Assembly: GCA_018263655.1 (NCBI GenBank) | Contig: JAANWY010000187.1 | Location: forward strand, 1-14,698 | Length of the DNA stretch: 14,698 nucleotides | Direction of reading: 5' to 3' | Source: Anaerolineales bacterium | GTDB lineage: Bacteria; Chloroflexota; Anaerolineae; Epilineales; JAANWY01 | Shown here: positions 12,663 through 14,698 of the stretch, in pieces | Layout of the letters: every line of letters starts with the position of its first letter | How positions within the stretch are numbered: the stretch's first letter is position 1 | Notes under the pieces: model-generated | Told to the model about the DNA's origin: nothing | The model's database searches: none | The model's input: the letters and a program-made list of their open reading frames with translations, nothing else | Translations under genes and position numbers: made by a program

Positions 12663-13685
12663 CTATTGGTCGTAGTCGCGCACAAACCCTTCGGCCTTCT
12701 TTACGAGATCGCGGTTGCCGATGAACAGCGGCGTTCTTTGGTGCAACGATTCGGGTTGGATGTCCAGAATGCTCTGGGCGCCGTCTGAGGCGTAGCCGCC
12801 GGCTTGCTCGGCGATGAAGGCCAGTGGCGCCGCTTCGTACGCCAGGCGCAGTTTGCCTTCTGGTTTCTCTTTCTCGGCCGGGTAGTAGAAGACGCCGCCG
12901 GCTAGCAGATTGCGGTGAAAATCCGCCACGAGCGATCCGATGTAGCGCAGTGATAGTGCTGTGCCCAAACCCTCGCGCCCTTGCAGATAGTGTGTGAAGC
13001 GCTGGATGCCTTCGCTCCAGTTTTCTTCATACCCTTGATTCACACTGTAGTACTTGGGATTCTTCGGGATCTGGATGTTGTGGTGCGATAGCAAGAACTC
13101 GCCGACGCTGGGGTCCAACGTAAAGCCGTGCACGCCGGCACCGGTGGTGTAGACCAGCATCGTGCTGGAGCCGTAGGTGAGGTAGCCGGCAGCCACGAGC
13201 TCGCGTCCTTTCTGCAGACAATCGTCCAGGGTGCCGCGCCCTTCGCTGGTCTTACGTTGATAGATGGCGAAGATGGTGCCCACGCTGACGTTGTAGTCGA
13301 TGTTCGATGAACCGTCGAGGGGGTCGTAGAGCAGGACGTACTTGCCGGCCCGATACCGATCAGGGATGTTGATTGGAGCGGCGCGCTCCTCCGAGGCCAT
13401 GACGGCCAGCCGGCCTGTGTGATCGTTGAGGCGGAAGATCGTCCTGTCCGCCAGGCGGTCGAGCTTCATCACCTCTTCACCCTGGATGTTTGTGTCGCCG
13501 GCTTCGCCCAAGATTTCGGCCAGGCCGGCGCGCGTCGTTTTGCTGGCGATGATTTTGCCGGCTAGCGCCAAGTCGTACAGCAGATTTGTGAGCACACCGG
13601 TTGCCTCGGGGTGGCTCTGTTGCTCCTCGAGGATGTGCCGCTCGATGGTCGTGATCGTGCTGGTGAAGGTCGTTTGCGTCGTCAT
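12663..13685 (-). CDS. fbp: Class I fructose-1,6-bisphosphatase
   Basis: 340 residues, the normal length for class I FBPase, the cytosolic Mg2+-dependent enzyme that hydrolyses fructose-1,6-bisphosphate to fructose-6-phosphate in gluconeogenesis and related sugar-phosphate pathways. Metal-binding and catalytic motifs are intact: SEE (98-100), the signature DPLDGSSNID (121-130), and YEAAPLAFIAEQAGG (283-297) with the conserved Glu284. The substrate-side segment YSVNQGYEENW (213-223) and RYIGSLVADFHRNLLAGGVFYYP (247-269) are also typical. The ATG at 13685 is preceded by AAGGAA 9 nt upstream. The gene is divergent from the PPOX gene and convergent with the NHL-fusion gene. A consensus promoter lies upstream. 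Nothing is truncated. Confidence 0.96.
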   Translation of the reverse strand: MTTQTTFTSTITTIERHILEEQQSHPEATGVLTNLLYDLALAGKIIASKTTRAGLAEILGEAGDTNIQGEEVMKLDRLADRTIFRLNDHTGRLAVMASEERAAPINIPDRYRAGKYVLLYDPLDGSSNIDYNVSVGTIFAIYQRKTSEGRGTLDDCLQKGRELVAAGYLTYGSSTMLVYTTGAGVHGFTLDPSVGEFLLSHHNIQIPKNPKYYSVNQGYEENWSEGIQRFTHYLQGREGLGTALSLRYIGSLVADFHRNLLAGGVFYYPAEKEKPEGKLRLAYEAAPLAFIAEQAGGYASDGAQSILDIQPESLHQRTPLFIGNRDLVKKAEGFVRDYDQ

Positions 13686-13729
13686 ACTACTTGGTTCCTT
13701 TCTTTGCTCCTTGGCAAAACGGCAAATAT

Positions 13730-13759
13730 ATGATACTGTTAACGTTGTCTACCTGTCAA
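13730..13759 (-). promoter_or_regulatory. Sigma-70-type promoter for fbp
   Basis: Read on the minus strand, TTGACA (13754-13759; 6 of 6) is followed 18 bp later by TATCAT (13730-13735; 5 of 6 to TATAAT). Transcription would start near 13722, giving a leader of about 37 nt before the ATG at 13685. No equally good plus-strand promoter for the divergent PPOX gene was found in this interval. Confidence 0.6.
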
Positions 13760-13775
13760 CAAGAGCGAAAGAAAG

Positions 13776-13783
13776 AAGGAGGG
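13776..13783 (+). promoter_or_regulatory. Strong ribosome binding site setting the PPOX start
   Basis: AAGGAGGG ends 6 nt before the ATG at 13790, an almost ideal Shine-Dalgarno match. It rules out the in-frame upstream ATG at 13691, whose extra 33 residues would overlap the fbp promoter and show no similarity to the family. Confidence 0.85.
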
Positions 13784-13789
13784 ACTTGT

Positions 13790-14188
13790 ATGTCTGAAGG
13801 AATTCCAGAAGCGTTTGTGGACTTGTTGAAGAAGAAGTCGTTTGCCCACCTGTCCACTTTGATGGCTGACGGGACACCGCATGTGACACCCGTCTGGATC
13901 GACTACGATGGTGAGTGTGTGTTGGTCAACTCGTCCAAGGGCCGGCAGAAGGATATCAACATGGAGGCACGGGCGCAGGTGGCTCTGTCCATTCAAGATC
14001 CAGATGACGCGTATCGCTACCTTGCCATTCGAGGACCGATAGTCGAAATCACCGAAGATGGTGCTGACGAGCACATAGACAAGCTGGCTCAGCGGTACCT
14101 GGGCGAAGAGAAGTATCCATTTCGCGGTCCGGGCGAGGTGCGTCGGATTTACAGGATCGTCCCCGAGCACGTGATGACCAACGGCTGA
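13790..14188 (+). CDS. PPOX-fold (pyridoxamine-phosphate-oxidase-like) F420/FMN-dependent oxidoreductase
   Basis: 132 residues, a typical length for the small split-barrel Rv1155/TIGR03618-type proteins. Seen: an N-terminal helix (residues 4-15), then FAHLSTLMADGTPHVTPVWIDYDGECVLVNSS (18-49), the characteristic beta-barrel entry with T-x-x-x-D-G-x-P-H-V-T-P-V-W, followed by KGRQKDINMEARAQVALSI (50-68), which supplies cofactor phosphate-binding Arg/Lys residues, and YRYLAIRGPIVEI (75-87). The C-terminal part has HIDKLAQRYLGEEKYPF, typical of the F420-linked subgroup. Such proteins act as soluble dimers and reduce unidentified small molecules using F420 or flavin; the sequence does not decide which. 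The start is fixed by a near-perfect ribosome site. Confidence 0.88.
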   Translation: MSEGIPEAFVDLLKKKSFAHLSTLMADGTPHVTPVWIDYDGECVLVNSSKGRQKDINMEARAQVALSIQDPDDAYRYLAIRGPIVEITEDGADEHIDKLAQRYLGEEKYPFRGPGEVRRIYRIVPEHVMTNG

Positions 14189-14200
14189 ACGGCTCAGCCG
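14182..14200 (+). terminator. Hairpin at the end of the PPOX gene, possible weak terminator
   Basis: CGGCTGA (14182-14188) pairs with TCAGCCG (14194-14200) around a 5-nt loop. The PPOX stop codon lies inside the stem. There is no proper T-tract after it, so intrinsic termination would be weak. Confidence 0.35.
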
Positions 14201-14456
14201 GCCTGGATCTTATTGAATGCTCGAAGACCCGTCCTCGGGTCGTCTTCGGGAAGCGACGTTACGCTAAAGACGATGCCTGGCCCGCAAAGCCGCCCGGGGA
14301 CGGGCTCTGGAGCGTGAAAAGGGCGCGGTTCAACTGCGTGTAGTTCGGCAGGCTCAGGACGTCGCAAGTGCGAGCGTCCGGACGCCGCAACTTGTTGCGG
14401 GCTGAGAGCGTCGGCCACCAGCTTCACAAACTTAGGATGCACACCTTGGGTGCTGA
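14189..14456. other. Non-coding stretch with small palindromes
   Basis: No convincing gene. Seen: a hairpin GACCCG/CGGGTC around TCCT (14226-14241); a perfect 12-bp palindrome GCGTCCGGACGC (14374-14385); and, sharing its last base, a stem CCGCAAC/GTTGCGG (14385-14400). An 82-codon minus-strand frame (14194-14442, GTG start) spans the stretch but has no ribosome site and no recognised domain, and part of it is the interspersed repeat. It may be decayed DNA or a structured RNA. Confidence 0.4.
14343..14361 (-). repeat. Copy of the CCTGAGCCTGTCGAAGG-type interspersed repeat
   Basis: GTTCGGCAGGCTCAGGACG is nearly the reverse complement of the unit seen at 853-870 inside YYY1 (CGTCCTGAGCCTGTCGAAG), with about two differences. 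It shows that the family occurs outside genes in both orientations. Confidence 0.6.
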
Positions 14457-14622
14457 CTGGTGTTTCCCCATAAGTCCCCTGTCAAGTTTTGAGGCAGGCA
14501 ATCGGTCCTCTCAGGCATGAGCACGCGACACTGAGACCCCGTTTGGCCAGCCCGAGATGCACTTCCCAGGGGTGCTTGCAGGGGGTGAATTACTTGACAC
14601 TCTACTTATGGGGAAACACCAG
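14457..14622. mobile_element. MITE-like element with about 30-bp terminal inverted repeats
   Basis: The left arm CTGGTGTTTCCCCATAAGT (14457-14475), four variable bases, then TGTCAAGT (14480-14487) is matched in inverse by ACTTGACA (14592-14599), four variable bases, and ACTTATGGGGAAACACCAG (14604-14622). Apart from the four central bases (CCCC versus AGAG) the arms are identical over 27 positions. The roughly 104-bp interior has no coding frame. Size and structure fit a miniature inverted-repeat transposable element derived from an insertion sequence. No clear target-site duplication was seen at the edges, so the exact ends and the parent family are unknown. Each arm contains an outward-facing TTGACA. 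Confidence 0.65.
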
Positions 14623-14698
14623 AGTTATTTAATCTCGACTTTGTCCAATTGAGCACATTGGGGCAGGGAAAGTGGCAGCAAGAATTGGTGGCGGATTT
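14623..14698. other. Right-edge sequence without recognised feature
   Basis: 76 bp of relatively AT-rich sequence to the window end. No gene start, repeat or hairpin was recognised; it could be the beginning of a further mobile or intergenic region. Confidence 0.3.

Noticed and set aside
13711..13739. Possible plus-strand promoter for the PPOX gene (TTGGCA with TACTGT)
   Set aside because: The -10 matches only weakly and better-looking AT-rich hexamers are at the wrong spacing, so it was not annotated.
13691..13789. 33-residue N-terminal extension of the PPOX protein from the ATG at 13691
   Set aside because: AAGGAGGG at the proper distance from the ATG at 13790 fixes the start, and the extension overlaps the fbp promoter.
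14194..14442. 82-codon minus-strand frame after the PPOX gene
   Set aside because: GTG start, no ribosome site, no recognisable domain, and it includes an interspersed repeat and palindromes. It could be a gene remnant, but that cannot be supported.

Overview
The window (about 58-60% GC by eye) looks like Chloroflexota, probably an Anaerolineae/Caldilineae-type environmental genome. This rests on two DUF2298 'Chlor_Arch_YYY' membrane proteins together with an Agl23-type (TIGR03663) GT-C protein, a combination I know mainly from Chloroflexi and archaea, and on low-complexity interspersed repeats common in that phylum. No rRNA, tRNA or CRISPR was seen.

Layout. 1-120: intergenic, with a pyrimidine-rich repeat. 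121-2646: first YYY protein (YYY1). 2649-3433: a two-gene toxin-antitoxin module (TumA-like antitoxin, TumE/DUF6516 toxin) with its own promoter. 3590-7477: a tight three-gene unit of ECF sigma factor, one-pass anti-sigma-like protein and second YYY protein (YYY2). 7478-7636: intergenic with a strong hairpin. 7637-12541: two related GT-C proteins; the first has lost most putative catalytic residues, and the second is intact and carries a C-terminal six-bladed NHL propeller. 12591-12640: a perfect 50-bp palindrome, the likely shared terminator for convergent genes. 12663-13685 (minus): class I fructose-1,6-bisphosphatase, divergent from a PPOX-fold F420/FMN-type oxidoreductase at 13790-14188. 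14189-14698: no convincing gene; small palindromes, one copy of an interspersed repeat and a roughly 166-bp MITE-like element.

How the parts may work together. The four large membrane proteins look like one envelope glycosylation or lipid-linked sugar transfer system: multi-pass GT-C-like cores with soluble C-terminal domains outside the membrane. The sigma/anti-sigma pair directly abutting YYY2 suggests that an envelope signal controls part of it. The toxin-antitoxin cassette sits between the two YYY genes and is poor in GCCGGC, a hexamer abundant elsewhere here, so it may be a later arrival. FBPase (gluconeogenesis) and the PPOX protein look like ordinary housekeeping neighbours.

Most notable observations: both YYY genes carry repeat-derived in-frame inserts at the same two loops; an apparent GT-C pseudoenzyme sits next to its intact paralogue; a GT-C protein is fused to an NHL propeller; the ECF sigma unit is coupled to a YYY gene; GCCGGC is strongly over-represented; and there is a MITE-like element near the right end.
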